NCBI RefSeq assembly: GCF_005239225.2
Contig: NC_133288.1
Location: forward strand, 18,730,169-18,794,168
DNA length: 64,000 bases
Direction of reading: 5' to 3'
Source of the DNA: Populus alba
Taxonomy: Eukaryota > Streptophyta > Magnoliopsida > Malpighiales > Salicaceae
Numbering within the stretch: position 1 is the stretch's first letter; each line of letters starts with the position of its first letter. The notes under the pieces are model-generated. The model had not been told where the DNA came from and did not search any database. It saw only the letters and a program-made list of their open reading frames with translations. Below are positions 43,973-57,388 of this stretch, in pieces. Made by a program: the position numbers and the translations under genes.

Positions 43973-46900
43973 TTAGATGTCCATAGAGGAATCATTGGAA
44001 CTGGGAGGATTAGGATCCCTGTTTTGGTGTTGAAGAAAGTTGGGCTCATTGTTGCGGGTTCCATTTCCTGAGGGTGAGCCACCTTGCGGACAGTAGCCTC
44101 CCTGAGTAATGTGATAGTTCTGGAGACTCCGGCGAATGGGGCTCGACAAAGCATTTGAGAAAACTGTATTCTTGGGTTGCTGATCACAGTGTTCAGAACG
44201 AGTGCCCTGAGCAGTAGCGGTTAGGCCAGATGAACCTGAAGAAACCAGAAAGGTGGAATTTGTGAATGGAATAGGTTGGGAAGTCTGATGTTGATGTGGC
44301 GTTCTAGGGGACATTGATGGTTCTTCTCCACAATAGTCCAGTTCATTCTGCGTCAAGACCATAGCATTTCTCAATTTTAAATATAATCAAGTTATTATCA
44401 ATACACATACAAGAGAATCCACTTCATTTCAGATCTCAACTAAACAATAAACATGGATAAGTTAAATAGCCAACAGAGAACTGTCTTAGTCACTCATAAC
44501 ACCCAGTCACACACACATGTGCATCCAAAAAAAAAACATAAAACCAGAAAAACAAAAAGATAAGCCTATTAGACATACACCAATATTCATTGGATAGCTG
44601 TGTAAGGAAACACCTCTGTTACACCAGTGCTCGAATAAGAAGGTTTTACATGTTCAGGTGACTGGAATGCAATTAATATTAATTGACAATCGAGTTAATC
44701 AAATCCTCTTTTATGCAGTGCTTGCAAACAAAGCTCAAATAAAAAACGTTTTACAGTGTTTCAAGTGGCTGGAGCATGATTAGTTTTTTAATTGACATTA
44801 AATAAATAAAATTATGTTATATGCAGCCTTGGCAAATAAAGCCTCTAGCCGTGTGCATGCCTAAGAGTCTCACACCTAGATCGAAACCCAAGCTCCAATC
44901 TCCTCCAAAGTAGCAAGAGTATAGTCCTGAGATATTTTAAAACAGGTAAATCACATTCCAGATTAAATGCAAACCAATACTTCAAATTCCTTCTGATGTT
45001 TCAAACTGGAAAAATATGATGCAGCATATAAGTTTCTCTTTAACATGCAATCATCATGGCTTTCAAGTGTCTTCCATTGGAAAAAATAACCAACTCATTA
45101 GATGCACTATTAGCTTTACAAAATAAACAATAGGTTTTTTGAACGCCAATTGCAACAAAAACTTATTGCATTCACAATATCCCTGTTTTTAATGAATTTT
45201 TCCAGACATTTTGTTATTTGGTAATGCAGCACTGTATCCAGCAGTGTTAAGGAGAGCTGTCTTCTGGAGCAGGAAAACAAATTAGAGGATTTAAGGTTCT
45301 CTTATAAGACAAATTAATATTTTGGTGCATCACATTTTATTTATTGTTATTGTTGACCTCATACTAATAGAATAGCCCGTATAATAGCTAGATCTCCTAT
45401 ACTGAGACGCAGAAAAAATTGAAAGACGGTTATCAGACACATCTTAAGACACTCAATGAGAAAGTTCATCTTCATGTGCTACTGTAGATGTAAAATTACC
45501 ATGTTGTACATGAAGATGTTCTCAGTATCATAATGAAAAATGAATTCCAGGAAGACTATCACTCAGACTTTTAAACAGATATCTCATAATCTAACTGTTG
45601 TTTCAGAGATAAGGAAGTGCCAATATCATTTACACAAGCACCGGAAGCAAGCATATGTGCGTGTTGGATATGTCAGTATACACACAAATGGTCAATTGCA
45701 ATAAATCAGGCAAAAAGAAATAACTGATACCAACCTGTATGTAATTGATTATATCAACTGTTGCCACTCGAGAACCTCCCTCTTGTTGTCTCCAAATCCA
45801 TTGATAAAGTTTTTCCTGAAAACAATGCAAGAAGTCTATATCAGAAAAACATCATTCAACAAGAGAACTAAGCTTGCAAGACATTAACAAGGGTCAGTAG
45901 ATAAAGTCTGATTGGGAAGATATATTTAATCTGACAGTTTAAATCGCATTCACCAAGCAAGAGAACAAGAGAACAAGAGCATCATCAAAAGCATGTGTTC
46001 TGGGTTATTCCATTGACTCTAATAAGAGAAAAATTTTATTGACACTGAGTGTGCGTGTAGTGTGTAGTTTGTAGTGTGCAGGTATAGGTAATGGTGTAGA
46101 ATTTGTTTAATCTTCATTTTAGAGTATCTGAAGATAATTGTTCTTAATGTTATAGGCATTTAATTGGTGAAATACCACGCTGAGCTGAATATATTATCTT
46201 AAAGTTGAAAAGAACAAAACAGGTTTGAATGCAAAACCAAAACTGACCATACAATTGCCCAACAAATCATTTTCACAACCAACCAATAAGTTTAATCCTT
46301 ACAGTTTAACATGAAACACTCTGAGCTAATCTCAAACACAGCAAAACTTCTTAGTTTTGAACCAACACCACCACCAAGCTCCCTAATCTCTCAATGAGTA
46401 AACATCTCTAGACTACTTCATAGCTTGTTCACTGTCAATATTCCTAATAAATGTCTCACTTATGCCAAAAGCATTTCTTGACTGAGTGAGTAAGTTATGT
46501 GAATAAAACTGACAAAAATTGGTTCAAGGGCTCATGCTCCACGGCTTAAAAGATAGATGAGAAGTAAGGAAACAGCTTCAGACACAAGAGAACGCAATGA
46601 TAAAAGATGTGTGACATCTTGGGAAAAAGTTAGTGATCATAATGTCAGACTAGAATCAACACAGAACACCTACAAAATGATCAATGCAAAGAAGGACCAC
46701 CTTTAATGGCTTTTCTGATAAATCCATAATACTCCTCTAACGAGTTGGTGCTTAATCTAACTGGTGTAGGTGATCCCGTTCCCTGAACTTAGTATTATCC
46801 AGCCTCAAGATTTCACTATAGGAAAAAGATTTTAAACTTCCACATAAAAAATAGAAAGGTTGCACCTTAAATGCTTAAAAAGGAAAAGTACAAAATGAAA

Positions 46901-48463
46901 ACTATAACAAAGATTTGTTTCAATTTCAAATATTTGTATTTCTTTGATACTGTTAACTTATACTGCCAGTAAGCTTCATCACACATAAATCACAGTCCAC
47001 ATTTTCTTTTCTAGCTCTTCCATAATTTTTTGTCCACTGACAGCAATCAACGAGTAGCTATCATCCAAGACTTTGCAAAAAAATGTCCAATCTTTGGGCC
47101 GAAGCCAATCTATAACAACTCCATTTTTAAGCTTCTCCAATTTCCCAAAACAGACAAGTTCCGGACCAACGAGACCTGCTTTCCTTTTATCTTTCAGGGT
47201 ACCGAAAAGTCTATTCTTTGACACCCATTGATCCAAAATTATAGGAATGGGTTTTTTACTCTAGTCTTGTGCTGGTGTTCTAGCTGCCTCGTCCTCTTAA
47301 TTAATTAGAAAACAAACTCCATAAAAACTATCTATTTTCTTGTCGAAGTATTGAACTATTTCATATCTCTCACTCATAGATATCAAATTTCAAAACAACA
47401 CTTTCTCAATATCAAAGTATCACGAAACACCACAACTTGGAAACAAAGGTGAGTTCCTCCACCACCAATTAGGCTAATTATGCTCTTGTATCACCATTTA
47501 AAATTAAAACCATCAGGACTTTCCAAGCTTACTTGTAGGTTCACGACAAACCTCTCGTAGTTATGAGTGCTTCACAGCCATCAGCAATTTCTCCAAAGAG
47601 GAAAAAGAATCTCATAACACAGATGAGCAAATTCATAACCAAGAGCAAAAACACTCCAACAACTCCAATTTAGAAGTTAAGCCACTAAAAGATCGAAACT
47701 TTATTTCAGTCAAGATTATATTGTTTCTCCCCCACACAAAGCATCCAAATAGTCAAATACCCACATCCCGCTTGCTTCCTTAAATGGGAATGGTAGGGAA
47801 AAAAATTGATGCTTTGATCAATCTACCTCCTCAACAGTCGAATTACAATGCCAATTTATTCAAAGCACAAGCCAATCAGAAACAAGTGAAAAAGCAAAGT
47901 GCCTAGTTCAATTGTAATGATAATTTCCAACAACAATTAACAAAAACTAAAATACCATACCATAACTTCAATGTGAATCCATTAACAAAACCGCATAATG
48001 TATCTATCTGGCCATTAAACTTTACAATTAACTCAGAATCAAACAGCCCATTTAAGTTTACAACAAAAATCGAAATGGGTAACCTTTAAACTAGACTAAC
48101 AATAATAATAATAATAATAATAACAATAATAATAAAAACTAAAACCAAATTCAGTGACCCAATAAAAGGACAACAAAGAGACACAAGCTTGATTGATTAA
48201 AAAAACAATAACTTTTCCACAAAGAAGAACAACCCCACAAGGAACACATATGCACAGAACAAGCTGGTATTCTTTAAAGCAAAGAGATAACGAGGGAATC
48301 TTACAAGGCCTTGACGTTCACCGGCTTGGAAGGAGAGTTTTTGGTGGTTCATAGACTGTGTATAAAGCTGAGACAAAGAGTTTGCAGCACTGCAAAACGA
48401 CGCGTACATGGTCCGATCCACCTCGTCCAGGCTTGTTGCTATGGATTTTCTCTTCTTTCCCAT
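43973..48463 (-). CDS. Conserved plant protein of unknown function, three exons
   Basis: Coding exons on the - strand are 48463-48305, 45815-45735 and 44347-43973 (159, 81 and 375 nt), all phase 0 with GT-AG introns, for 204 residues. Residues 1-80 are compact and look conserved: MGKKRKSIATSLDEVDRTMY, SFCSAANSLSQLYTQSMNHQ, EKLYQWIWRQQEGGSRVATV and DIINYIQ. The remainder (NELDYCGEEPSMSPR onward) is low-complexity, rich in Gln, Asn, Ser and Pro, and probably disordered. From memory, similar proteins are annotated inconsistently in plant genomes, sometimes as holocarboxylase synthetase or histone acetyltransferase, but I see no catalytic domain of either and give no function. The basic start (KKRK) could aid nuclear import. 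The first intron is long (about 2.5 kb) and holds an unexplained open frame. Confidence 0.88.
46979..47236 (-). other. Coding-looking open frame inside intron 1
   Basis: An 85-codon frame lies on the host strand inside the first intron of the 204-residue gene. It includes KAGLVGPELVCFGKLEKLKN, GVVIDWLRPKDWTFFCKVLD and SGQKIMEELEKKMW. Composition is protein-like rather than low-complexity. I do not recognise it. It may be a retained exon of another transcript or an inserted gene scrap. Confidence 0.25.
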
Positions 48464-48784
48464 CGTTAATAACAGTTAATTAATTAGATTTTAATTTACA
48501 GAGACAGATTGATTTTATAATTTAGTTTAGGTTACTTCTTTTTTTGTCGGCTAAAAAAAGGAAAAGATAAATAGAGAGGGTCTAGTCTCTCCTTTTCTCT
48601 CTAGAGAAGAGGAGGATGTGGTGTTTTTTGAGAGAGGAAAAGGGTATATGGTAAGGATGGTGGGTGCTGATGACTCAGTATGGGACCTCTCTCCCTGCCC
48701 ATAGTAAGCTATGCCCTTGTGCCATTTACATACCAACTCGTGCTGCCTTTTTCACCATGCCTTATGTCACATGAGCTGTTTTGT

Positions 48785-48945
48785 ATTTGAATGGTGGTTA
48801 CTTTAAAAAAAAATTTAATATATTGAAATCATTTTTTTATTATTTAAAATTTATTGGTGATATTAACATATTAAAACAATCTATAAAAACCTTAAAAAAT
48901 TAATTTGAAGTAAAAATAATTACAAAATTACAAAAACAAGTCTTA
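48785..48945. repeat. MITE-like AT-rich element
   Basis: It starts near TGGTGGTTACTTTAAAAA and carries AATATATTGAAATCATTTTT, ATTAACATATTAAAACAATC and an end near AAAACAAGTCTTAG. It lies just upstream of the 204-residue gene and next to the LTR element. Confidence 0.5.
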
Positions 48946-48949
48946 GTTT

Positions 48950-49200
48950 TTCCTTTTTATTTCCCTCATGTTTGCTTATAATTAAGTGTTTTACTCGTTG
49001 AAAGAGGTTTTCTCCACACTTTTACATGTCATAAGCAAGCAAAAATCACACAAACAAAAAAAATAAAGTTGCGCATACCAATTACTGAAAAATTTCCAGC
49101 ATTTTATTAACTCAACATTTGGATATACACACACTCGATTGTTTCTGTGTTGTGCGCAAAACTTTCATAATACATAACAAGCAATTTATTTATAGAGCAA
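48950..49200 (-). repeat. Left (3') LTR of the gypsy element
   Basis: It shares with the right LTR, in order, TTCTCC.CACTTTTAC.TG, TAAGCAAGC, TAAAGTTGCGCA, AATTACTG, ATTTTATTAA and TGCGCAAAACTT. An extra 10-15 bp is present in the middle of this copy. Outer edges are approximate. Confidence 0.75.
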
Positions 49201-50449
49201 TTACAAGAAAACTATCACTCTAATTCCAACAAGTTGTGGACAATTTCCCTCATGTTTTCTATGAACATCGTGGCTCCCTTATCCAGCAAGTTTGCCAATA
49301 AACTTAGTGGTTACATTCTCTAGCAAGTTTGTCCCATGTTCTCCATAAACTTAGTGGTTTATAGAGCATTCTCAATCATGTCCCATATTGGTTAGCAGAT
49401 CACCCATATTTTTGCTAGTTTTCTCCAATAACTAGACATGTTTGTAAATGTCATAACTTCCCACAACTTTTTCATAACCATTACCCATAAACTCATTATC
49501 AATCTACTAGACTCATGTTGCTGAAACTATTATGTTTTCTACTTAGTTTGGACTATCTATCATTCAAGTCTAGTTTGTACCAAATCAAACCCTTGACTTG
49601 GACAAACTGTTGTACAATACCTACCAATTTCACTAATATTCGTGTGAGTTGTCATTGTTGTTAACATCTTTGAGATAATGTGCTTTTATTGGTGTGCTTT
49701 TATTGGTGTACTTTCACAGCTAGATCTCTAACAAACCATCCCCACCAAAAGATTTTAAAAGCAAGGTATTGTTGCATTTTGTCTTTAAATTACCACAAAT
49801 CAGTATCTTTCTCCCATAAAACCTCATGGTTTCTCTTCATTTATAAAAACTCAATTCTCGAATTTTTCTTGTGTTGGCCAAGTCTTTAGTGATCCAAAGT
49901 TTTGATGATTTTGTTGTCAAATTCTTTCCAAATTGTTAGAGGTACACGTTGTGACTTACTCCTCTCAAAATTATATTGATCTTCATGGAATGGTTTTAAA
50001 TAGCTTACATGAAATGAACTTCAGTTACTCTAACAAGTTCAATTTATACACCACGGCTCCTATTTTTTCCATGATTTCAAACAATCCATCATATCTTGAC
50101 ACCAATTTTTTTATGCTTTATTTTTCTAATAATATTTATTCAAATTTAAAAAGTCGATTAAAGTAACACCTTATCATAGTTATCGAAATCCAATAGTCTA
50201 ATTTTTAGATCTATATATTTTTGCATTATATCTTGCTTTATATAAGTTATATTGCATTTGCTCAAACAGTTCTTATATTTCCCTAAAAAACTTGTGTATG
50301 GCTAGACTTTTTCCACTAGATTTTTGTATTGTGATCTTTATGGGAGTTTAGGGTTATGCCCTCACATCAACTTAAATGGGTTTGCTTTAATTGCAAAAAA
50401 CTTATAGAGATTGTAGCAAAAATATGTATTGCCTAACACCTCCAACCAA

Positions 50450-50800
50450 TTTCGCTTTATTATCATCATGTAATATCTCTAGTGTTCTTTTAACAAAGCA
50501 TTAATCCTTTTAGTCTGTCAATCGGTTTGAGGATGGTTATCAGTAGAGAACTTCATTCAAGTCCCTATCAAGCTAAATGGTGATGTTCAAAATATGCCTA
50601 TAAAAAATACATCATAATCACTAACAATATCCAAAAAACTCCAAAATATTTCATTATATTTCTTTAAAATAACCCAACATCAACCTTAGTCATGCATATT
50701 CTTGAAGCATCAATAAATAATGTATACTTAGTGGATCTATCTACAACTACCATTATAATATTCATGCCCTCAACTCATGAAAACCTTATAATGAAATTAA
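50450..50800 (-). pseudogene. Gypsy integrase remnant
   Basis: On the - strand GMNIIMVVVDRSTKYTLFID (about 50705-50765) is the start of the integrase core with its first catalytic Asp. DIVSDYDVFF (about 50610-50640) carries the second. STDNHPQTD (about 50521-50547) marks the region before the Glu. Stops interrupt the frame. Confidence 0.85.
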
Positions 50801-51469
50801 AACCCAAGGTTTTTTAAAAATATATAGTGGTTGCAACAAACTTGTCGTGTTCTACCATAATATTATCTTATTGGCTCACAAGAAGTTTCTAATCTACTTC
50901 TCCTTTCATATTTGGCCAATGGTAAGTATGGGATAAAAAAAAAATAAAAAAGCTTGTCATTTTCCTCTCTAAGTGGCTAGCCCTTTATTGGTCATGCATT
51001 TTCAACATTAAATACTTTTGTGGTATCCTATTTAGCACATAAAATTCAACCTCTTTTTAAATAGAAAAGGTTATTTTCTAGCTAATATCTCAATATCATT
51101 CCTTCTTGTATAAGATCAACTAGCTTTTTATATGTTTTATCTTCTTCAGCTCGACAAAATTATTTCAATATGTTAGACTCCACATGTATAATAGCAAAAA
51201 ATAGAAACACGAACATCACTTTTACTCAAAATATTCATAACCTAATTATGTTTTCTTGACTTGTGATCCTATACAAAGCTATACTCTATCATGAATTCTT
51301 TCCACCGAGTTTGTCGCTATGACAACTTCTTTTAAGTGTTGAAAAAAGTATTTGTTATGTTGTCTATCTTTACTATAAATTTTATCTCTAACAAATACAC
51401 CTTTCACATACCAAGATAATGCACTGTCATGATCTTCTTTTTTGTTTCATGTGTCAAGTATTTTTTTCT

Positions 51470-51605
51470 TAGTCTTATTTAATTTTCTACTCTCGAATGC
51501 CACTAGATATCCAACTTGTATTAGAATCCTACTAATGGCTTTGTTTGAAGCATTAGTATGTACTTTGAAAGACCTATCAAAACATAGCAATTTCAACACT
51601 AGATA
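51470..51605 (-). pseudogene. Gypsy RNase H remnant
   Basis: On the - strand FDRSFKVHTNASNKAISRIL and VGYLVAFESRKL match the start of gypsy RNase H, where the usual motif is HTDAS; here the catalytic Asp reads Asn. Confidence 0.8.
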
Positions 51606-51959
51606 AAACATCATTATTTTTATTAATTTCTTTAAAACTCGTTGACACTCAACGAACCATTCTCACCTCTTATTATTCTTTAACAATTTTTAAAAAAAGG
51701 CTATTCTTTTTACTATAACCTTTAATAAACTATCATTGGTAGTTTGTAAGTCCTAAAAAGGATCGCAACTCTAAAACCATCTTTTGTGCTGGCCAATAAA
51801 AAATAGCTTGTACTTTATTAGGATCCACTCTCACTTAACTCTCCCTAACTTAATGACCCATGAATATAATCTCAAATATTGCAAACTCATTTTTTTTCTT
51901 TACATACAACTCATGTTCACTGAATCTACATAGAACTTATATACATAAAACTTTTAAAA

Positions 51960-52340
51960 AATAAATTACATGATCTTCAAAATCCCTACCATGGATTACA
52001 ATATCATTTAAATAGACTACAACAAAGTTATCTAAATAATCATACAATATATTATTTATAATGTTACAAAAAAAAAATGTTGGGGTATTTGTTAAACCAA
52101 ACAGTAGACTTAAAAAGTTATATACATCATACTTTATTACATATGTAGTCTTATCTTCATCGACCCCTGATAATATGCATTTACCAATATCTAGACCACG
52201 AGTTCACCTTTGTAAATATGGAATCTTGTATAATTTATCCATGAAATCCTGAATTAAAAAAAAAAACTTAATATTTGTTCTTAGTCATCACCTTATTAAG
52301 TGCTCGATAATCTAAACACATTTAAAGTCTCTAATCTATC
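51960..52340 (-). pseudogene. Gypsy reverse transcriptase remnant
   Basis: On the - strand DYRALNKVMTKN (shifted out of frame from a preceding CV) is followed, after decay, by LFGLTNTPTFFCNIINNILY, DYLDNFVVVYLNDIVIHG and DFEDHV. The catalytic YxDD reads YLND (52003-52014), so even an intact frame would lack a catalytic Asp. Confidence 0.85.
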
Positions 52341-52618
52341 TTTTTTTGGAATAAACTTAGAGCATCATATAGACCTATAGAATGATGAATGAATTTAATG
52401 TCAATCAATCTTCCAACTACTTTCACACTTCTACCAACTTTATTTATGATATTCAGTGAGGAAGATTAATTAGTGGTTCAACTGTTGGCACTAACTTGAT
52501 TCGATGATCAATCTTAGTCCTTGGTGGAAGTTGCTTTGGAGGTTTTAAAGGTATCATATCTTTGTATTATTCTAACATATGAGCAATAAAACATGGGAGC
52601 TTTTCATATTAATCCATT

Positions 52619-52840
52619 TTATCTGTCCACCAAACTCTTTATATCCTTAATGTTATTTTTCATCAAAACTTTATAACATGGGATAAATATAAAGACAAGT
52701 TCACTTGAAATCATGATGCCATCGAGGTATGGCATTAGAGCTATTTTGGCCTTATTCAATAAATCAAGGCCAATAATAATGTCAAAACCATCTAAATTTA
52801 TCATCAACACATCTTATCTTCATTTTTATTGATATAGGAT
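52619..52840 (-). pseudogene. Gypsy aspartic protease remnant
   Basis: On the - strand MLMINLDGFDIIIGLDLLNK and AKIALMPYLDGIMI correspond to the C-terminal half of the gypsy protease, where FDVVLGMDFL is usual. The D(S/T)G catalytic triplet is not convincingly visible further upstream. Confidence 0.75.
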
Positions 52841-53639
52841 TATCGACATATTGTAGGTCATGCCTATTATTTTCTATGTATTTGTATTTACTGCAATTAT
52901 CATGATATGGTTGTTTCTCAGTCACAAGTTAAGTTTTTTCATAAACCTGTCAGCCACAAAAAGATAGGTCACACCTAAATCTACTATTACATTAACATCC
53001 TTATCATTTATTCTAATTCTAACATACATAAGATTATTTAAAGTACTTGGATTTGTTTTTGTGACATGTTAATTTATGTTAATTCTTGCTCAACAATACT
53101 AGATTTGTTGGTTCTAACATACATAAGATTATTTAAAGCACTTCGATTTCTTTTTGTGACATGTTAATTTATGTTAAGTCTTGCTTAACAATACTAGATT
53201 TGTTGGTCAAATCCCCTGACTTGGCTATTAAACAGTCCAACTCGCATATGAGATTTATATGTGTGCCTACTTCATTGTCATTGCTAATTAGGATGGCATT
53301 CAAATTATTTTTCTTTAAACATTCCTTCATGAAGTATGATCTTCTACAAATAAAAAAACCTAAGTTTGGTTTGGCATCCTTTAGTTTCCCACCTAACTGT
53401 TTAGCCTTGCCTTTATCAATAACAAACTTAGATGTACCCCACCAAACTTTTTATTTCTTTTTTACTCCTTTTCCTTTTGTTTTAGATTTCAAGGAAGAGA
53501 CTACAACATGAACCTCTCTTACGATAGGTTTAAAGTACACCACACCATTGACAACTATAATAGTAAAGGATAAATCTTTCATTTTTTGTCATCTCAACTC
53601 AACATATAACTATTGTTGTAATCTCGATATAAAATTGAA

Positions 53640-53770
53640 CAACTTGTCTTTTTTCAACATATTTTTAATGTTGATAATTAGAGTACTAAACTTTTTCACA
53701 TATTCTTGAACTAACTTATCTTGCTTTAATTTCTTCAATTCCTCTTGTTTCAGCTAGGAAGTATTGTTCG
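53640..53770 (-). pseudogene. Gypsy gag remnant
   Basis: On the - strand EELKKLKQDKLVQEYVKKFS resembles the gag region where LRQ...VQEYVxEFSxL is usual. Decayed and short; placement between the right LTR and the protease supports the call. Confidence 0.6.
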
Positions 53771-54389
53771 GCGGGAATTGTTCTTTCAATTGTTGTTTCA
53801 GACACTTAATGTCTTAATTTTAGAGCATCCAACATTTAAGTTCTTCTTTATTCTTATTTTGTTACCACAACTTTGCGTTACATGTAAGTTACATTATAAT
53901 GATTTTGATTTGCTCACCCACGCTAATCTTGGCCACGCTAAAATATTATTTTGTGTCCCAAAGATTGTTTTCAAGTTCCTTAGAACTTCTCACCTCACAA
54001 AAAAAATTTGGTTCAGTTTAACCTTAGAAGTGTTTACCCTAATATAAGTGTTTTACATTGCCTTTCTCAAAATAACAATTGCTTTCTATGTGGCTTGTAA
54101 TCTTTTTGAGTTTTTGCTACCAAATTAATATACAAAATTTTAGTCTTTTCAGCGCTTTTAATGGCTTCCTATAACTTGTCATTGATAAAGCAAACTTCAT
54201 CCTCTAGAATTGACCTTTTAAACTTTAAAGTATTGTCAGTCTCTCCTAAATAGTTTTCATTGTTGGCAAAAGAATTTAGATAGCATAATTTTAAATGTAT
54301 ACATGCTTTAATATAACTTATTACAAAGATAATTTTTTTGCTCAAATCATGGCCTCTATACAAGAATATAATCCCACTAAACTCAGACT

Positions 54390-54615
54390 TTCCTTACTAT
54401 TTCACTAACATTTACCTACAACTCGGTGTTCACTCAACCAAAAAGGTTCTCCCTACACTTTTACTTGTTATTAGCAAGCGAAATTTACATAAGTAAATAA
54501 ATAAAATTGTGCACAATAATTACAGGAAGATTCCCACCTTTTATTAAGTTAATGAAAGGATCTACACAAATCTAATCATGCGCACAAAACTTGCATGCTA
54601 TATAGCAAAAAAGTT
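54390..54615 (-). repeat. Right (5') LTR of the gypsy element
   Basis: The partner of the left LTR. Matching strings include CACTTTTACTTGTTATTAGC, AATAAAATTGTGCACAATAA, TTTTATTAAGTTAA and CGCACAAAACTTGCAT. Similarity fades after about 54610, which I take as the outer edge. Confidence 0.7.
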
Positions 54616-54619
54616 ATGA

Positions 54620-57388
54620 AAATTGGTTTGTGCATAATCGGGCTAATTTGAAAGTTTATTTATTAAAATCGGTTTATTATTGGGATTACATAATTAAGAT
54701 TGGTTTGAATTAAAAGTGCCAAGTTGATTTCAAGTTGATTAAATCTATATTGATTTTGGGTTATTAAGTTCTTTTCGATTGGCGATTAGTTTGTTTAGTT
54801 TAGTTCTAAATTGAATTCAGGTTGTTATTGAATTTGGTTTTTTGTATTAATTGGATTTGAGTATAGATAAGGAAGAAAACATCTTCATCCCATAAAAGAT
54901 TTAAGTTGTAGCCTAAAGAAGATGGTGATGATTCAAGGTCAAATCTTTTTTTAGGTTAGAGGGAATGATGAGAACCATCAAGCAACATCATATGATTCAT
55001 TACATATTCTAATTGGATTTATTACAAGGTCAAAAGATATGGTGATTAAATAAATATTCAATGGGCTGATTCAATATATTTAAGCCTTATTTTCTATGAA
55101 AGTTATGAATTCAACTTGTTTTCCTCGTTACACGCGGAGTAGACTTAATTTTTCAAATGTGTTGTTTTATGTTAATAGGAATAATTTTTAATTTAACCAT
55201 TAGATAAGACTAATTTTTTTCCTAAAGATTTTGAAAACCATGTTTCTGATTGAGTTAAAATTTTATAGTGATCAAACATTGAGAAGGCTTTGTGATAAAT
55301 CCCAAAAATTATTGTTCAGGATTTATAATATTTTTCTAAATGATTTAGGATTCTTTTATCTATTTTATATAGAACTATTTTGTTATTTTTTTTTAGCCTT
55401 GTTTAGAATGTTTAATGATTTTTTAGCTTGTATTTAAGAAGATGGATCAATTATTCAAAAATAAAACTTATGTAAAAGAGTTTACTTTTACTCTTGGTTC
55501 TTATGGAACTTTCAAAAATTATCAAAGATTTCTTATTTATGGTGTTCATCCTTATATGTTCGATTCTTGGTTTATTATAATCAATGGGTCGGGTTTTTCA
55601 ACTTGGTTTTAGCTTTCTTAGGTTGTATTCAGTCTAAGGTTTTTGTCCTCCAAGTTTGCATAAGTTGGTGGTATCAAATTTTTCTCTAAAATCAAGTTTT
55701 ATTTATCTATTTTTAAATTCAGTTTTTGTTTGTGTTTTAAGTCTTGTTTCCTTTGTAAGGTTTGGTTGTCTATTAAGATTATTGAGCTCCAGTTCTTGTG
55801 TCTTGAATTTCAACTTGTTATATGATTTAGCTTAGTGTTGCTTCTTTGGATTATATATAAAAGAAAAGGAGAAAGGCTATATTTAGCGTGTGTGTGTGTA
55901 TTTTGAATGATTTAAAATAAGGACAAAGGCATCTCAATAATTAAAACCCTTTCATTTTATTAATGCGCTTTTTTTTCTGACATTTTTTATTAGAATAATT
56001 ATTTTCTTAAATAAAAGTTTATCATAACCATGAAACAAAGTTTTTAATAATAAAAAAAAAAAAACATTATATCTTGATGATTTTAGTGTGGATCAGAAAG
56101 GAAAAGAATAATATTGTGCTCGTGTGAGTTTATTAAAATTTATTTTTAATTAATTATATGATAATAATTTGAACTTGATCTTCATATAATAAAATATTTT
56201 AAAACTTAAAAGTAGAAAACCCTGCAAAAACTACAATTTATATTTCAAGGCACCTGAGCTCATCAAGCTGGGTGGCTACTCGGTTAGTTTTGGCGTGTTC
56301 GCTTGGGATAAAATTTGTTACTTCGAGTACTTCTCCAGAAAAGGATAAATAAAAGGAGAGCACCGATTGTGGCAGCCAATAAATTTTCCATAAGATAAAA
56401 TAGCCAAAAAAGAAAAAACCCAGCATCAGTTAGATATTCAACGAAGATGGTTAGAGGGGTCAAAACAAAAAATTTAAAGTTTGAAGGACTGAAACGCTAT
56501 TAACTAAAAGTTCGAGAACCGTCCCTTCGAACCCTCAGGATTTGTTAAGTGTCAACGTTGTTTAGGAGGGGATCAAATAATCAATTATAGTGAAAACCCG
56601 TGAATTTAGGTGAAAATCATCTATCAGACTCACTGCTGAACTAGCTAAAAGAAAGCCAAACCACCGCACTGTAGATGGCATGCTATTCGCTTCGGATGAG
56701 GCTATTTTTATATTCAGTAAATAGATAAAATACTAAAAATATATATATAATACCAAATACCTATGAACCCCTTGAAAAAGATAGGATTACCCCTAATAAT
56801 AAACTTTGTTAGATTTTTTAAAAAGGGTAAAAGTATAATTATAATGTTTTATTCTACAGTGTTTCTTGTGTTTTGATCTCCCATGAATCACCGACCTAAA
56901 AACTTTTGAGCGTCTCTTTAAATTTGAATTTTTTTTAATGTTTTTAAATATTTTGATATATTAATATTAAAAATAATTTTTTTAAAAAATATATATTATT
57001 ATGATATATTTTTAAATAAAAAATACTTTACACTGCAACAACGGACAGGTGTGATATTTCTAAATACACTTTAAGTCAAGAAAACAATTCCTTTGAAATC
57101 ACGTGGATAATAATGTAATCACAGAAAAATTTATTTCCCGTCCGACTTGAATAAATTACTATGAATAATATTCGTGAGACAGAAGAAAATTTTGCAGGGA
57201 GCCTAATCCTATCCTAAAACATCCCTTTCCCTGATAGATCGAGTACAAAAAAAAAGAAAGAAAAATAAGAATTATAGAATCAAGAAGAAAATAATTAGAA
57301 TTGAATGGCAAAGGTTTTCTAATCTCAAATGATTAACGAGTTCCTGGAATTAGCTGCCTCGTATGCTTAACTTATACTACATAAACGC
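54620..57388. other. Spacer without supported gene
   Basis: T/G-rich and then A/T-rich sequence. A TG microsatellite lies near 55888-55900 and a MITE-like copy at about 56920-57045. Short frames are Phe/Leu-rich and match nothing. Confidence 0.6.

Larger units (their letters stand above)
48950..54615 (-). mobile_element. Decayed Ty3/gypsy LTR retrotransposon
   Basis: Two related end blocks (48950-49200 and 54390-54615) bracket a - strand interior. Domain traces stand in the order gag, protease, reverse transcriptase, RNase H, integrase. Integrase after RNase H is the Ty3/gypsy order and excludes copia. Every domain carries stops or frameshifts, and the LTRs have diverged greatly with an indel, so the insertion is old and immobile. 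I could not find a convincing primer-binding site next to the right LTR. It lies in the spacer between the 204-residue gene and the URGT gene. Confidence 0.88.
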
